Shown here piece after piece: positions 40,590 to 52,954 of a DNA stretch of 64,000 nucleotides. The notes beneath the pieces are model-generated. The model was not told where the DNA came from. It searched no databases and worked only from the letters and a program-made list of their open reading frames with translations. Each line of letters starts with the position of its first letter. Positions within the stretch are counted from its first letter, which is position 1. Source of the DNA: Nilaparvata lugens (lineage: Eukaryota; Arthropoda; Insecta; Hemiptera; Delphacidae); contig NC_052517.1 of assembly GCF_014356525.2 (NCBI RefSeq), positions 1,076,973-1,140,972 of the forward strand, given 5' to 3'. The position numbers and the translations under genes were made by a program.

Positions 40590-43500
40590 CTGTGAACACA
40601 GAGAGAGAAAAAAAATTAGAATAATTTCTGATGTAAACAGTTTATGATACTGTATAATTGCTTTTGATACAGTATCATTCCATATGATACAGTATCACTC
40701 CATATGACACTGTTTTTCATGCTTTGAATCTATAGTGAGGTCCACAGAGCCTTCAGAGAATATCGTATATTTCGCACCTAGGGCCGAAAATGACACTTTT
40801 CCGGCTCGAAATCGGTTCTCAAGAGCCGAGGCCGTAGGCCGAGGACTAGAAAAGATTGTGGGCCGGAATAGCATATTTCGCACCTAGAGCCGAAAATGAG
40901 ATTTTTCCGGCTCGAAATTGGTTTTCAAGAGCCGAGGCCGTAGGCCGAGGACTAGAAAAGATTGAGGGCCGGAATAGCATATTTCGCACCTAGAGCTGAA
41001 AATGAGACTTTTCTGGCTTGAATCGGTTTTCAAGTCCGAGGACGTAGGCCGAGGACTAGAAAAGATTGAGGGCCGGAATAGCATATTTCGCACCTAGAGC
41101 CGAAAATGAGATTTTTCCGGCTTGAAATCGGTTTTCAAGTCCGAGGACTAGAAAAGATTGAGGGCAGGAATAGCATATTTCGCACCTAGAGCAGAAAATG
41201 AGATTTTTCCGGTTTGAAATCAGTTTTCAAGTCCGAGGACGTAGGCCGAGGACTAGAAAAGATTGATGGCCGGAATAGCATATTTCGCACCTAGAGCCGA
41301 AAATGAGATTTTTCCGGCTTGAAATCGGTTTTCAAGTCCGAGGACTAGAAAAGATTGAGAGCCGGAATATTATATTTCGCACCTAGAGCCGAAAATGAGA
41401 TTTTTCCAGCTTGAAATCGGTTTTCAAGTCCGAGGACGTAGGCCGAGGACTAGAAAAGATTGAGAGCCGGAAAAACATTTTTTCCCGTGGTGCAAACGTT
41501 ATTTTTCACCACACACAAAAATAAACAATGTATATATATATATGAGAATAGTGGAAAGCAGAAGTGGAAGGTGATAGCTCTAGCAAATCTGAGGTAATCT
41601 GAATATCAGGAAATTGTCCAAGTATTTTTATTTTTTATTCTGATTTGTCTAAATAACCTAAAAGATGATGTTCAGTTATGTGGGAGGTTGAGTTTATACT
41701 TTTTCATTCTTTCAAATGACAATAAGATGATATTATTATAAATGTTTCAATTATTGAATAATGAACACAAATAATGAAAAGTTTTTTGATCAGCTGTTTT
41801 TTGATCACCTTTCTTAGTTCCATGTTAGCGGCTGGAAGGGGTACTCTTTCCGGCCTAGGCCGGAAAGAAACCTGTTCTGACTGACGTCAGACGAGAGTCG
41901 TCTGCAAACAATGTCTTTCAGATCTATATAGGGACTGGAAAACAGCTGCTTTCTGTGCAGTGTGGCGAAAAATAATTTTTGTTGTACACACTCAATTCCA
42001 GTAATTTTCCATGCTTTGAATCTATAGTGAGGTCCACAGAGGTTTTAGAGAATAAAGATATTTTGTTACTTCACTAAAAATATGTAAATTATTAAATTAC
42101 TCTACTGATTTGGTAATTTTACAAAATGAGGTAGCAACGAATTTGAACAAAGGAAGTGAGACTCTCTAGATTAAATAGGTTGAGGTTATTTCAATTCTAT
42201 GTTCTATCCTATTCTAGAATGACTACTCTATTACTCTATCTCATCTATTGTTACTAGTATATTCCATACTAATCTGTTTCAGTGTCTAGTGTTCTGCGAA
42301 TTTCCACATGCAATTGAAAAAAAAATGGAGTTGGGGAACGAGGTGAAGGAAGATAAGAAAATGGAGAGGGAGAAGACAGCAAGAAGAACATGATGGTAGA
42401 AAAAATAGATGGAGGGGAAAGGAGCATATAAAAAGATAAGGAAGAAAACAGAAAAAGGAATGTGAGAAGATGTCATGATGGAGGATGAGGATCAGAAGAA
42501 GATGAAGAGAGAGAAGAAGAAAAAGAAGAAGAAGAAGAAGAAGATGATGAAGGAGAGAAAGAGGATGAGGAGGTAGGACGAAGTAGGACAAAGGATTAGA
42601 TGATGGAGCAGAAGTAGCTGGAGAAGAAGAAGAAGAAGAAGATCATGACAACCGGAAAAGAAGAAGAAGAAGAAGGAGAAGAAGAAGTTGAAGAAGAAGA
42701 AGACAGGAGAAGTGGAAAAAGAGGTGGGAGTCAAAGGGAAAGTAGTAGAAAAAGAAGAAGTATATGTAGAAAGAAAAGAAGTGAAAGGAAAATAATTGGA
42801 AGGAAAAGAAATAGAAGAAGAAGAAGAAGAAGAAGAAGGAAAAGTAGAGGAAGATTGGGATGAGGAAATGATGTGTTTTGTGTAGTTGATGAATCAGTGT
42901 ATGCTGTTGCTTCAGTTGGAAACATGCAAACCTCTATCTAGTCTAGTCAACTAAATCGGTTCTATATTATCCATGTCCAATCTATATCAACTTCTAAATC
43001 AGTTATCTATATTATCATATCCACCTCTAATAAAAGACCCTGGTCTAGAATAAATATCCATGGTCTACAATATTGCAATATCAGCTGGTATTTTTTAAAA
43101 TCTTTCTAACCAATAATGTATTAGATTCTAGACCTACACTGGGACATTGCAATATTGTAGGCCAGGGCCTTGTATTAGAGGTGGCTATTATATTATCCAT
43201 GTCTAATCTACACTGTTAGATGTATATTTTGAGTAGTTAATGTATGTTGTTTCCCCAGTCAGAAACATGCACTTCTCTCTAGTCTACCTTTCTATCCCCA
43301 ATCTATCAACTTCTAAACGGTTATCTACATTGGATGATTCTAATCTACACTGCTGGTGTATGGTGTCGCATATTTTGCTCATCATCTCCTTGCCTTGTGG
43401 TTTACCTTCCGCTCGCGCTTGGTCTCGGCGCTCTCTTTGGGCTGCTTGCGCTGCTTGAGGGGCGGCGGTTGGCTGTAATTGGCGCCGGCGGTGGGACCAA

Positions 43501-45956
43501 TAGAACTCATCGGATCGCAGGTGGGCGGGTCTGCTTCGAGACCATTGCCGAAGCTGCCCTTCTCGGGTGATGTATTGGCCGAGCTCACGTTGGTGAAGGC
43601 TGTTGTTGTGGTTGTTGTTGTTGTCGCTTCAGAGATGGTGGGGAGAGGGCGGCCGATTACGCCGACTACAGCTGCTGCTATACCGCCGCTACCGCCTGCC
43701 GCTCCTGCAGCGCAGAGACCTGTAAATCAAAATTTATTAAATAAAATTTATTGAATCAATGTCATTACAGCTGTTGTCTTGGTGAACGTGAGATTTTCGA
43801 GCTCAAAATTTATGTGTTTTTATAGAATTATTTTGTGAATTTGAAGTTTGTTTTATGATTTCATGGAAGTTATATTATTAATCTATCTGGATTTTACATT
43901 GTTTGTTTTATTCTGATTTGTATATTCAGATTGATAATTTGGTGTATAAATTGAAATGGACATAACCTACAAAATATTTGGACAATTTAAGACAAAATTG
44001 GGAAATTGAAGAAGTTTTGGACAATGGCCTGTTTTTTCTTTCCTGACTACAGTATTGTCTACTCTATCCAATAAATAAATAAATAGATACAAGCTGGCAA
44101 CCCATCCATTTTAAAACTTGACATTATGAAATCTTGAAGAATTGAAAATAGGCCTATAAGCATCCTCAGTTAATTAAGAATCCATATATGCAAAATTTCA
44201 ATTTAATGAGTTGAGTAGTGAGACATGATGATACATGAAACATAATTTTCCTATCCCCTACATGTATAAGCCAGTTTAAGCCATTTATTTCCTCAGTATA
44301 TATTATATTGTGGAGCTTCTCCTCAATTTTTAAACACAGTTCCATCTGTCAACCCTTCTACTCTATTATTTTGTGACACAGAGACCTGAAAGAACAATAT
44401 GCTCAATGGAATAAATAGCTAATTTAGCCAAATAAGTAGGTATAATTCATATACTGACATTTTCCTCAAGTGTTAAGTGTTATTGATTCATATTGTGCAC
44501 GACCCTCCTCACACACAGACATGTACTAGGTGAGGAGTACTATTCTTTAAAATTATTGTGATGTTTACATTTCAAATGCTATCAAGATTTTGCTTTTTGA
44601 GAATAAAATCGTTTTCATTCATTCATTCAAAATACTGGATATGTACAGTTGTAACTCCACCTACCAGCAATAACCCCGCCCCTAGGCTGAGGCCCGCCCT
44701 TGACTCCTCCCCCTTTTGCCGAAGTGGGTGGAGTAGCCACAGTGACTCGCCGTCTGATTCGCTTACGCGCCGTCTGGAAGATCCGCCAATACAGGAAGAG
44801 TATCACAAGCAGGGGCAGATAGAACGAGGCTAGCGTTGCGAATATCTGGTAGCCTATGTCCTGTGAGACTAGGCACATGCGTTCCTGTACAAAACATTAA
44901 TTAAATTAGTTGTGACATCTGTATTTGTGAAATCATAATTTAATATTGAGTTTAGAAATATACATGTATATTATTCATCTGGAAATTTGACAAACAAAGT
45001 TTCATTTTTCAAACTTAGGACATGCTTTAACAGAGACGAACTTTAAACCCTTGAAAACCATCCTTAGAGTTAAAATATTGCCAAAAGATTTCTTAGTGCG
45101 CCTCTAAAGGGCCAACTGAACAGGGCCATTTGTATTTGTGAAATCATAATTTAATATTGAGTTTAGAAATATACATTTGTATATTATTCATCTGGAAATT
45201 TGATAAACAAAGTTTCATTTTTCAAACTTAGGACATGCTTTAACAGAGACGAACTTTAAACCCTTGAAAACCACCCTTGGAGTTAAAATATTGTCAAAAG
45301 ATTTCTTAGTGCGCCTCTAAAGGGCCAACTGAACAGGGCCATTTGTATTTGTGAAATCATAATTTAATATTGAGTTTAGAAATATACATGTATATTATTC
45401 ATCTGGAAATTTGATAAACAAAGCTTCATTTTTCAAACTTAGGACATGCTCTTACAAAGACGAACTTTAAACCCTTGAAAACCACCCTTAGAGTTAAAAT
45501 ATTGCTAAAAGATTTCTTAGTGCGCCTCTAAAGGGCCAACTGAACATACCTAACAAATTTGAACGTTTTTGGTCTGGTAGATTTTTAGTTCTGCAAGTGA
45601 ATGAGTGAGTGAGTCAGTCAGTGAGTGAGTGCCATGTCGCTTTTATATTATATATATAGATGTAAATGTGCCAAAATCCGTCTCAGCAGGATCTCATGAG
45701 AACACTACTTCTTAACTGTTAAGGTTGTTATGGCAGCGTTCACACATAGGCTGTCTGAATTGGTGTGAACACCGCCATAAGAAGCAATGTTATTCAACTG
45801 ACCTGAGACACACGATGCTCCCATCCGGGGTCCTTCCAGCCCAGAAGTGGGGCAATGCACACGAGGAAGGAGACGCACCAGATAACCAGAATCATCAGGC
45901 CGATTCTTTTGCCTGTACGTTGGTGTATATAGTCGATATTAGTCACTGCCCAGTAC
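40320..45956 (-). CDS. 5-HT1-type serotonin receptor, 3' four exons (partial)
   Basis: Minus-strand coding exons are 45956-45803, 44884-44665, 43719-43406 and 40589-40320, all GT-AG with matching phases. In order they encode intracellular loop 2 and TM4, TM5 with the start of loop 3, the rest of loop 3, and TM6-TM7 with the C-tail. Diagnostic features are YWAVTNIDYIHQRTGKRIG after the DR(Y), TM5 ending LYWRIFQTARKRIRRR, AAKTLAIITGAF and CWLPFF in TM6, and NSTLNPIIYTVFSPEFRHAF (NPxxY and helix 8) in TM7. This is the class A aminergic GPCR pattern, closest to insect 5-HT1 receptors, which couple to Gi and lower cAMP. TM1-TM3 lie 5' of 45956, beyond what I can find. 5-HT1A against 5-HT1B cannot be settled from this. 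Confidence 0.85.
40718..42041. repeat. Direct-repeat-bounded segment
   Basis: CATGCTTTGAATCTATAGTG plus AGGTCCACAGAG occurs at 40718-40749 and again at 42010-42041. The enclosed 1.26 kb holds the tandem array at 40760-41475 and about 530 bp of unique sequence. The direct repeats include a MITE M2-like end. Confidence 0.6.
40760..41475. repeat. Tandem repeat, 91-107 bp x 7
   Basis: Units contain ATATTTCGCACCTAGAGCCG, 'aatgagatttttccggct' and CCGAGGACTAGAAAAGATTG. Some units lack a 15-bp block (GACGTAGGCCGAGG), giving the shorter length. Minus-strand frames with repeated 'FRPTIFSS' are by-products. Confidence 0.85.
42480..42860 (+). repeat. GAA/AAG-rich low-complexity tract
   Basis: A purine-rich strand with many AGAAGAAGAAG runs. 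Lys/Glu- and Phe/Leu-rich frames here are artefacts. Confidence 0.9.
43406..43719 (-). CDS. Serotonin receptor exon: third intracellular loop
   Basis: The acceptor is TTTACAG and the donor GTAAAC. The exon completes a Gly codon from the previous exon, then encodes LCAAGAAGGSGG, a poly-Thr run of eight, and a disordered Ser/Pro/Gly stretch. It ends with the basic ESAETKRERK that leads into TM6. It is GC-rich compared with the introns around it. Long, poorly conserved third loops are usual in insect 5-HT1 receptors. Plus-strand frames here are shadows. Confidence 0.85.
43720..44664 (-). other. Serotonin receptor intron with inverted R1 copy
   Basis: About 945 bp, AT-rich. An inverted repeat R1 copy (TGAGACATGATGATACATG, 'cctatcccctacatgtataagcc') lies at 44205-44290. 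Nothing else was recognised. Confidence 0.6.
44665..44884 (-). CDS. Serotonin receptor exon: TM5 and start of loop 3
   Basis: The acceptor is TTGTACAG. It begins in phase 0 with ERMCLVSQDIGYQIF, including the extracellular loop 2 cysteine expected to bond to TM3. It continues through TM5 (ATLASFYLPLLVILFLYW) to RIFQTARKRIRRR and a Gly-rich stretch. The last base G joins the next exon's GT to make Gly, which confirms the junction. Confidence 0.88.
44885..45802 (-). other. Serotonin receptor intron with 212-bp triplication
   Basis: Three units of 211-214 bp start at about 44923, 45134 and 45348 (ATTTGTGAAATCATAATTTA ... GGGCCAACTGAACAGGGCC). The third continues into the repeat end seen at 1420-1545. 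A short repeat piece with 'gttcacac..taggctg' follows at 45725. Confidence 0.75.
45803..45956 (-). CDS. Serotonin receptor exon: intracellular loop 2 and TM4
   Basis: The acceptor is TGTTCCAG and the donor GTCAGT. One base completes the Arg of DRY, then YWAVTNIDYIHQRTGKRIGL opens loop 2, followed by TM4 (MILVIWCVSFLVCIAPLLGW) and KDPGWEHRVSQ. YWAVTNIDYI is very typical of invertebrate 5-HT1 receptors. The plus-strand frame at 45725-45973 is a shadow. Confidence 0.88.
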
Positions 45957-45999
45957 CTGGAACATACAAATAAATAACCTTAATTTGGTACAAAACAGG

Positions 46000-46295
46000 A
46001 TAGAGCTATCTGCTTTGTGGAGTGATAGACAAGGATAGCAACATCGATGTTGATCAAATACTGTCATTATAACGTGGACTTCACTATAGAACAAGAAACA
46101 ACCACAACTTGATACAGTATTAACACAACACTATAGAACAAGAACAACCAAAACATGATACAGTATCATCTCAACTTGATACACAACACCATAATTTGAT
46201 ACAAAACTGGACAGAGCTATCTGCTTTGTGGAATGATAGACAAGGATAGCAACATCAATGTTAATCAAATACTGCCATTATAACGTGGACCTATT
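46000..46295. repeat. Duplicated MITE M2-related fragment
   Basis: Two copies of 'agagctatctgctttgtgga-tgatagacaaggatagcaacat' followed by TGTCATTATAACGTGGAC are separated by GATACAGTAT strings. This is the inverted relative of the array at 48402-49180. Confidence 0.6.
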
Positions 46296-46453
46296 ATTAT
46301 TATAACTTAACCATTTTGGACTATGTGTAACCTTATCTAAATTTGGGAGAGGAATAGCACAAGGTTACCTTATTTTTTCTCTCCCTATCATTTTTATGAT
46401 GCACTTATTATATAAATCAACTAGGAATTAAATCAATTCTTATAGAAAAATCT

Positions 46454-47386
46454 GGTATGGGTACACTCACACAACTTTCCTTGCTCATTGAACTGTAAGC
46501 CTCATTCTCAAACGAGAATAATTTAGGGGAATAACATAATGACGATTGGCGGCAACATATTTGAAACTATGATCAGACTACTGTATATGTGTGTATATAA
46601 AATTGTTTTCAGAGTACTTTTTCCTTTGTGTAAATTGTGAAATTCGATGATTTTTCAAAGTCGTCAAAACAGCTGTTCCACAGATGAAATATCTCGACTA
46701 TGAGTTCTTTTTATAAACTGCTCTACCTACCTACCTCATGCACGAGAAGGAGTTCACAAAGTCCATTTCGCTAGGATGGGGTGGACCCCCCATTAGTTTC
46801 CCAGAAAGGAGACCCATGCCAGTTGATAGAGCTGATAAATGACTATACAGGGTATGAATTTGAAATAAATCGGTCAAGTCATTTTTGAGAAAATCGTGAA
46901 AAACATGGTTTTTTACTAATTATCCGCCATTTTTCTCAAGAATATTACGGTGCTCCTGAAATTTTCCCAGAAATGATACTCATGTCAGTTGATAGGGCTT
47001 ATAAATAGCTATCCATGGTATAAATTTGAAGAAAATCGTTAGAGCCGTTTTTGAGAAAAACGTGAAAAACATGGATTTTTAGTAATTATCCGCCATTTTT
47101 TCCGCCATTTTGAATTGAGTTTTATTGAATTTCTTATTCTCGGATCCTCAATGTATAAGGACCTTAAGTTTAAAATTTCAAGTCAATCGGTTAATTAGGA
47201 ATGGAGTTATCGTGTTCACAGACAGACATACACACACACACACACATACACACACACAGACTAACACCCAAAAATCATGTTTTTGGACTCAGGGGACCTT
47301 GAAACGTAAAACTTGAAGTGGGGGTAACTTAATTTTTTTTTGGAAAGCAATACTTTCCTTACCTATGGTAATAGGGCAAGGAAAGT
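46454..47386 (-). mobile_element. Element E1, copy B (933 bp, inverted)
   Basis: It is the same length as copy A and runs from 'ggtacactcacacaactttccttgc' to GGCAAGGAAAGT. It carries (CA)n at 47229-47258 in the position of copy A's (TG)n. Confidence 0.7.
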
Positions 47387-48401
47387 AAAAATAGATAAAT
47401 TCCTCTGAATTTATTATTAGTAGGGCTATACTCCCAGATTAATTTTCTCTCTCTGAGTTTAAGTTTTTATTTTTTGTGTCATGTGTACTGTATTGTATTG
47501 TTTTCTATTCTCTCTTTGCTTACAAAAGGAATTGCATATGCTACAAATGAATTACATTATGTTACTAAATGGATTACATATGTACAGTGAATTGTAGATT
47601 AATAATTACATGAATCATCTCTTTTTCTTTTGAGTTTTTAAATTATTATGAATTCATTCTAGTTTTTCTGCTCTCTTAGTATTTCACTCTTAGTACTTCT
47701 TCTTTTCTGATTAAAATTTTATTTTTTTTCTAGTTTTTCATACATTCCATAGTTTCTTTTTTTTTATTATATTTTTTCTATTTTCGACTGAATCTCAAGC
47801 CCTAATTATAGCCGACTGATTACTCGGCCATCGCTCAAACTACTTAGTTTTGCTGGTAACGCCAATGATAATATTATAATCTATTTTAAATAAAAAATAT
47901 TTTAAGGTTTTGTAATGTATTGTATATGAAAATTTTATATTTTTCACATTTGTAAAGTTTGTTTAATGATTTTGGCAATAAATATTTCTTTCTTTCTTTC
48001 TTTTTTTTTTAGATAGTGTACTATAGTGAGGTCCACCATAGAGGAAAGATAGTATAAGAATATATATCCTGTGATAGGAGAAGATATTTTTCCATATTTT
48101 CTGGACATAAGGAGATTGAATTTATACACAACAAAATTTCCCCCGATGCAAAGCACGGGTTATCTGCTTGTCTCATATAATATTAACTATTGTTTACTCT
48201 TATCAATAAAGATCAATTACATTCTTATTTGTCATGAGAAAATATTCTAAGATAAATATAAATAAAAATAAAAATCTCGGTACCCTTTTTGAAATATTTT
48301 ATCACATGTTTCGGACATTGATGCCATTTTCAAGTCACTGACTGAAATGATGATAATGATGATGATTATAATGCCAATATGATTTTATGCCAAAGCATCA
48401 A
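47387..48401. other. AT-rich stretch, nothing assigned
   Basis: T-rich sequence with a short CTTT run (47989-48004) and an isolated GTGAGGTCCACCATAGAG at 48025. No exon, RNA gene or full element was recognised. The receptor exons for TM1-TM3 are not here. Confidence 0.4.
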
Positions 48402-49180
48402 GAAAACATTGCTGTTGCTATCCTTGTCTATCATTCCACAAACCAGATAGCTCTATCCTGTTTTGTAACAAATTATGGTGTTGTGTATCAAATTGAGATG
48501 ATTCTGTATCATGTTGTGTTGATACTGTATCATATTGTCAAACACTAATTGCTATAGTGAGGTCCACGTTATAATGGCAGTATTTGATTAACATTGGTGT
48601 TGCTATCCTTGTCTATCATTCCACAAACCAGATAGCTCTATCCTGTTTTGTAACAAATTATGGTGTTGTGTATCAAATTGAGATGATTCTGTATCATGTT
48701 GTGTTGATACTGTATCATATTGTCAAACACTAATTGCTATAGTGAGGTCCACGTTATAATGGCAGTATTTGATTAACATTGGTGTTGCTATCCTTGTCTA
48801 TCATTCCACAAACCAGATAGCTCTATCCTGTTTTGTAACAAATTATGGTGTTGTGTATGAAATGAGATGATTCTGTATCATATTGTGTTGATACTGTATC
48901 ATATTGTCAAACACTAATTGCTATAGTGAGGTCCACGTTATAATGGCAGTATTTGATTAACATTGGTGTTACTATCCTTGTCTATCATTCCACAAAGCAG
49001 ATAGCTCTATCCTGTTTTGTAACAAATTATGGTGTTGTGTATGAAATTGAGATGATTCTGTATCATATTGTGTTGATACTGTATCATATTGTCAAACACT
49101 AATTGCTATAGTGAGGTCCACGTTATAATGGCAGTATTTGATTAACATTAGTGTTGCTATCCTTGTCTGTCATTAGACGA
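48402..49180 (+). repeat. Tandem repeat, 185 bp x 4
   Basis: Units start with GTTGCTATCCTTGTCTATCA at about 48410, 48597, 48783, 48968 and a partial at 49152. Each has a MITE M2 end (TATAGTGAGGTCCACGTTAT) and GATACTGTATCATATTG. It is a MITE end and a GATAC palindrome fused and amplified together. Confidence 0.85.
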
Positions 49181-50404
49181 AGCCGACCCAAAAATGTTAC
49201 TGAGATTTTTATTTTTCTTTATATTTATATTACAAGTAGCCCTATACAGAAAAGAGATAAATATTCTAAGATGATTTAATAATAGATCTTCACAATTGAG
49301 AACAAGTTTAATTATATCTCTAAATTGTTCAAAACAAATCTCTTTAATTATTTGTATTTATTGTATTTATTTTCTATTTTTGAAAGATTAACTGTCATGA
49401 TGGCCTCAAGACGTCACAATAATTTATTGGATATCACTTTATCATTATAATATGTAATATTCTTGAGTTTTGTTTTTTTCCTAGCTTTTGTGATTTTTGT
49501 AAATTACTGTAATACTTTCTTTAACATTATAAAATTTGAATTGTATATAAATTACTTGAAGCAGAATAAGTGAACTGCAACTCACTGCCAACACACAAGG
49601 TTTCTTATGTTGGCAGTGCCAAATATTACATTGATAATATTGTTGTACTCAAGTTAAAATCAATGTCTATTTGTATTGTATACTCTTGTAATTCATATTG
49701 TATAAATATGTATTTGTAATTTCGGCAATAAATTCAATTTAATTATCTCTAATCTAGCAACGTTGCAGAGCTACAAAAGGATACAGCTATCTGCTTTGTC
49801 TAAAGACAGACAAGGATGGCAACACCAATGTTTTTTGATGTTTTGGCATTAAATTATATTGGCAAATCATCATCATTTCCACAAAGTTGTCGATAAAACT
49901 CTGCAATAATTTCTCTTTTCCCTTACATTAAAATAGTCATTTTCAACCCTGGAATTAAAACATTTTCTCTAAAATTAAAGCACTGCCAGCAAAAATCATC
50001 AAACTTCCGCTGCCCGGAAATAAACCCCTTCCAACCCTCAACCCTTAACCACCCCGGAATTCATAAAACCACGAAAACTTAAAATTTAATGCATTCTGTT
50101 GACATTTACAAATGCCATCCGTCATTACTGCGTTTTACAGCCCGCCGACAACTCAACCGAAACTGTACTCGTTGCTTTCAATGTAGCACTTTTGTTATAG
50201 ACTACGTCCAGTTTTCCAATTTTCATCCCAAGTAAAACTGTACAAATTCGTGGTTTCGTTAAGATCTACGTCCTCATTAAAACTGAACCGAAACTAAACC
50301 AGTTGGTTCAAATACGAGATGAGATACGGATTCCGACTAGTTTTTCATCCCAGGTAAAACTGTACAAATTTGTTGTTCCGTTCAGGTCTACTACTCATAA
50401 AATC
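49181..50404. other. Mostly unassigned; degenerate 100-bp repeats near the end
   Basis: 49190-49740 is AT-rich and unassigned. 50205-50390 has two diverged copies of 'cagtttttcatcccaggtaaaactgtacaaatt', with a third at 51265-51306 on the far side of element E1 copy C. So E1 probably inserted into this small repeat array. Confidence 0.45.
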
Positions 50405-51208
50405 TGGTGTGGCGCACTCACACAACTTTCCTTGCCGTTGAAATTGATCACCTGACGCTAGTGTTCCCGCCATCTCAAGTCTACTATATCAAAATTGAGC
50501 CAGCTGGTGACAGGGCAATAACGCTGGAGACACACATGAGGTCTGCTATCTCTTCATAGTGAATAATTTAATAGAATCGACAATAATTTGCAATTGAATA
50601 ATCACATTTTCTAGAATTTAAAGCTTATTTTCAATTTTAGGTGAAAATGTTACTGAACATTAATTGTAGAGATTTTCATGCTCAATCTACTACACCTTAT
50701 TTTTTTTGTTTCAATTGTATCTGAAGCCTGATAATTGGGAATCTATCTGCATTGATGGGGCGGAGCTCCTGAATTTTTTACAGATATGGGACTAGTGGCA
50801 GTTGATAGAGCTTATGGATGACTATTTTAGGTATGAATTTGATCAGAATCGTTGGAGCCGTTTCCGAGAAAATCATGAAAAACCCTGTTTTTGACAACAT
50901 TTTCGCCATTTTAGCCGCCATCTTGAATCGCATTTGATCGAAATTGTTCGTGTCGGATCCTTATAGTGAAAGGACCTTAAGTTCCAAATTTCAAGTCATT
51001 CCGTTAATTGGGAGATTAGATATCGTGTACACAGACGCACATACACTCATACACACACACACACACACACGCATACAGACCAATACCCAAAATCCAGTTT
51101 TTAGGACTCAGGGGACCTTGAAACGTATAGAAATTTAGAAATTGGGGTACCTTAATTTTTTTCGGAATGCAATACTTTCCTTACCTATGGTAATAGGGCA
51201 AGAAAAGT
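50405..51208 (-). mobile_element. Element E1, copy C (diverged, inverted)
   Basis: It runs from 'ggcgcactcacacaactttccttgc' to GGGCAAGAAAAGT with many differences from copies A and B. It carries an interrupted (CA)n at 51047-51070. Confidence 0.65.
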
Positions 51209-51306
51209 AAAAATATAAACTGAAAATTAGCCAGTTGTTTCAAATGCGAGATAAGTTACAGATTCCGTCCAGTTTTTCATACCAGGTAAAACTGTAAAAA
51301 TTAGTT

Positions 51307-51406
51307 NNNNNNNNNNNNNNNNNNNNNNNNNNNNNNNNNNNNNNNNNNNNNNNNNNNNNNNNNNNNNNNNNNNNNNNNNNNNNNNNNNNNNNNNNNNNNN
51401 NNNNNN
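51307..51406. other. Assembly gap (100 N)
   Basis: Exactly 100 N, the usual placeholder for a gap of unknown length. Sequence, including possible receptor exons, may be missing here. Confidence 0.98.
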
Positions 51407-51739
51407 ACTATGGCGTACCATGTTCTAGAGTAGGTTTTTAAAGTTTTTTGTGTGTATTATCAATTAGTTAGTGTTTAGTAAGTCATTAGTGGTTAGTTGT
51501 TATTTGAAATAATGTTTTCTATGTTCTGTCTTCCTTTGCTCATCAACCAATTGTGTACTATTGCTTCGAACTTTCTAGGAAGATTAATCTGTTTAAAGTT
51601 TGCAGGAAGTAGATTATATAATTTTGGTGCTAAATGATTGAAATGTCTCTGGAATAGTGCCTTCCTTGCAACACTGGTGATGAGAAGATTCCTGTATCTG
51701 GTGTTGTGGTTGTGGTTTCTAGTTTGAAATGTTGTAAAA

Positions 51740-51898
51740 TACTGAAATGTTGTAATTATATCTCTACACTGTCAAAAACATAATTGGCATCGTTGTGGAC
51801 CTAGTAAAGGATAGTACCACCGCTTTGTCGAATGATAGACAAGGATAGCAATTCCAAAGTTGAGCAAATACTGTCATTATAACGTGGACCTCACTATA
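51740..51898. mobile_element. MITE family M2, truncated copy
   Basis: The right end ACGTGGACCTCACTATAGAA and core 'gaatgatagacaaggatagc' are present. The left end is degraded near 51750. 51407-51739 shows nothing assignable. Confidence 0.6.
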
Positions 51899-51944
51899 GA
51901 ATCGACTGGTCTATTATAGCATAGTTATTATATTAATATTATAT

Positions 51945-52208
51945 CATAGAGAAACAATAGCATAAGTAGATATGCCATGGTATAAGGCGTTTATGTCGCA
52001 ACTTTTACTGTTATCTCAAGCCGATAGTCCACGTAGTTCTTCCCTGTGAAGCTTTATGACCTGGTAGTCTCTCATATTGTGCCGTTCATACACTCTTACC
52101 CTGTCAAAATAGTAAAAATCGACAATAATCGGCTTGAGATAACAGTAAAAGTTGCAACATAAACGCCCTATACCATGGGATATCTATTTACGCCATTGTT
52201 TCTCTATG
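51945..52208. mobile_element. MITE family M1, copy 4
   Basis: The arms match the other M1 copies (ATGCCATGGTATAAGGCGTT and its mirror). No 8-bp duplication flanks it. Instead TAGAATCGACTGGTCT occurs at about 51897 and 52210, on either side of the element plus 30 bp of AT-rich sequence. Confidence 0.7.
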
Positions 52209-52210
52209 CT

Positions 52211-52950
52211 AGAATCGACTGGTCTGAGTGTCAACATTTGGAAACACATGCTCTCCACTAGAGTCCAGTCTCTTCTCCACCTGAGTCGCCTAAGTGTCAG
52301 TTGAGCCTAACTCTATCGAGCTAACTCTACTCTACTTACTTGATCGAGTAACTGTTTTCACTACAATTGAGAATAGTAGGTAAAGTGTGTTGCCTAGTGA
52401 ACAGAACTAACATTAAAATGTCAATACTTTTCAATAAATTAACACTTGAACACTTATTAACACATTTTAATAAATAGCAATAGCCTACTTGTTAAACTTG
52501 ATAGCCTACTGCACGACTCTACTCTACTAGCTGGAGACTGTTTTTCATTAGCATAGTAGTGGTAGAGTAGAGTGAGAAGCGGTGGTGGGGAAGGCAAGTG
52601 GTACAGTACTATCCCACTCTACTCTACTATAAACTAGTACTCTACCATGAACGTTATCATTGGGATAGTTCACAAGATAATTAGTACTTCCCAGGAACTC
52701 CACCACTAACTCTTGAAACCGATCTCCTGGTGACAAATGATTTTGTCGGAGAGGCTTAGTTGTTGAAATTGTGCTAGACCCTGAGATCTGCGGATTTTTT
52801 ATCTCATCAATAATGTGATCATAATTCTAGTGGTTTGAGGGTCTTGGAATTAAAAAACATAGATATGCGGTTGACTGACTGCTCTTATAATAATGAGAAT
52901 AATATAGAGAATATTACAAAATACATCTTTACATGGATAATAGAATAATC
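52211..52950. other. Unassigned stretch rich in CTCTACT
   Basis: Repeated CTCTACTCTACT and TAGAGTAGAGT phrases suggest a degraded low-complexity or palindromic segment. A 62-codon minus-strand frame here (52548-52736) has no family signature and no splice context, so I do not call it. Confidence 0.35.
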
Positions 52951-52954
52951 AATC

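Larger units (their letters stand above)
40590..43405 (-). other. Serotonin receptor last intron
   Basis: The intron runs between donor GTAAAC and acceptor CACAG (minus strand). It contains more GATAC palindromes (40645-40712), a 107-bp tandem repeat with flanking direct repeats and a GA-rich tract. The stretches 42048-42270 and 42870-43390 show no gene signals; the latter has a duplicated 'ttatccatgtc-aatctacac' phrase. Confidence 0.6.

Noticed and set aside
42286..42925. Leu/Phe/Ser-rich and Lys/Glu-rich frames
   Set aside because: They arise from a GAA-rich tract in an intron of the serotonin receptor.
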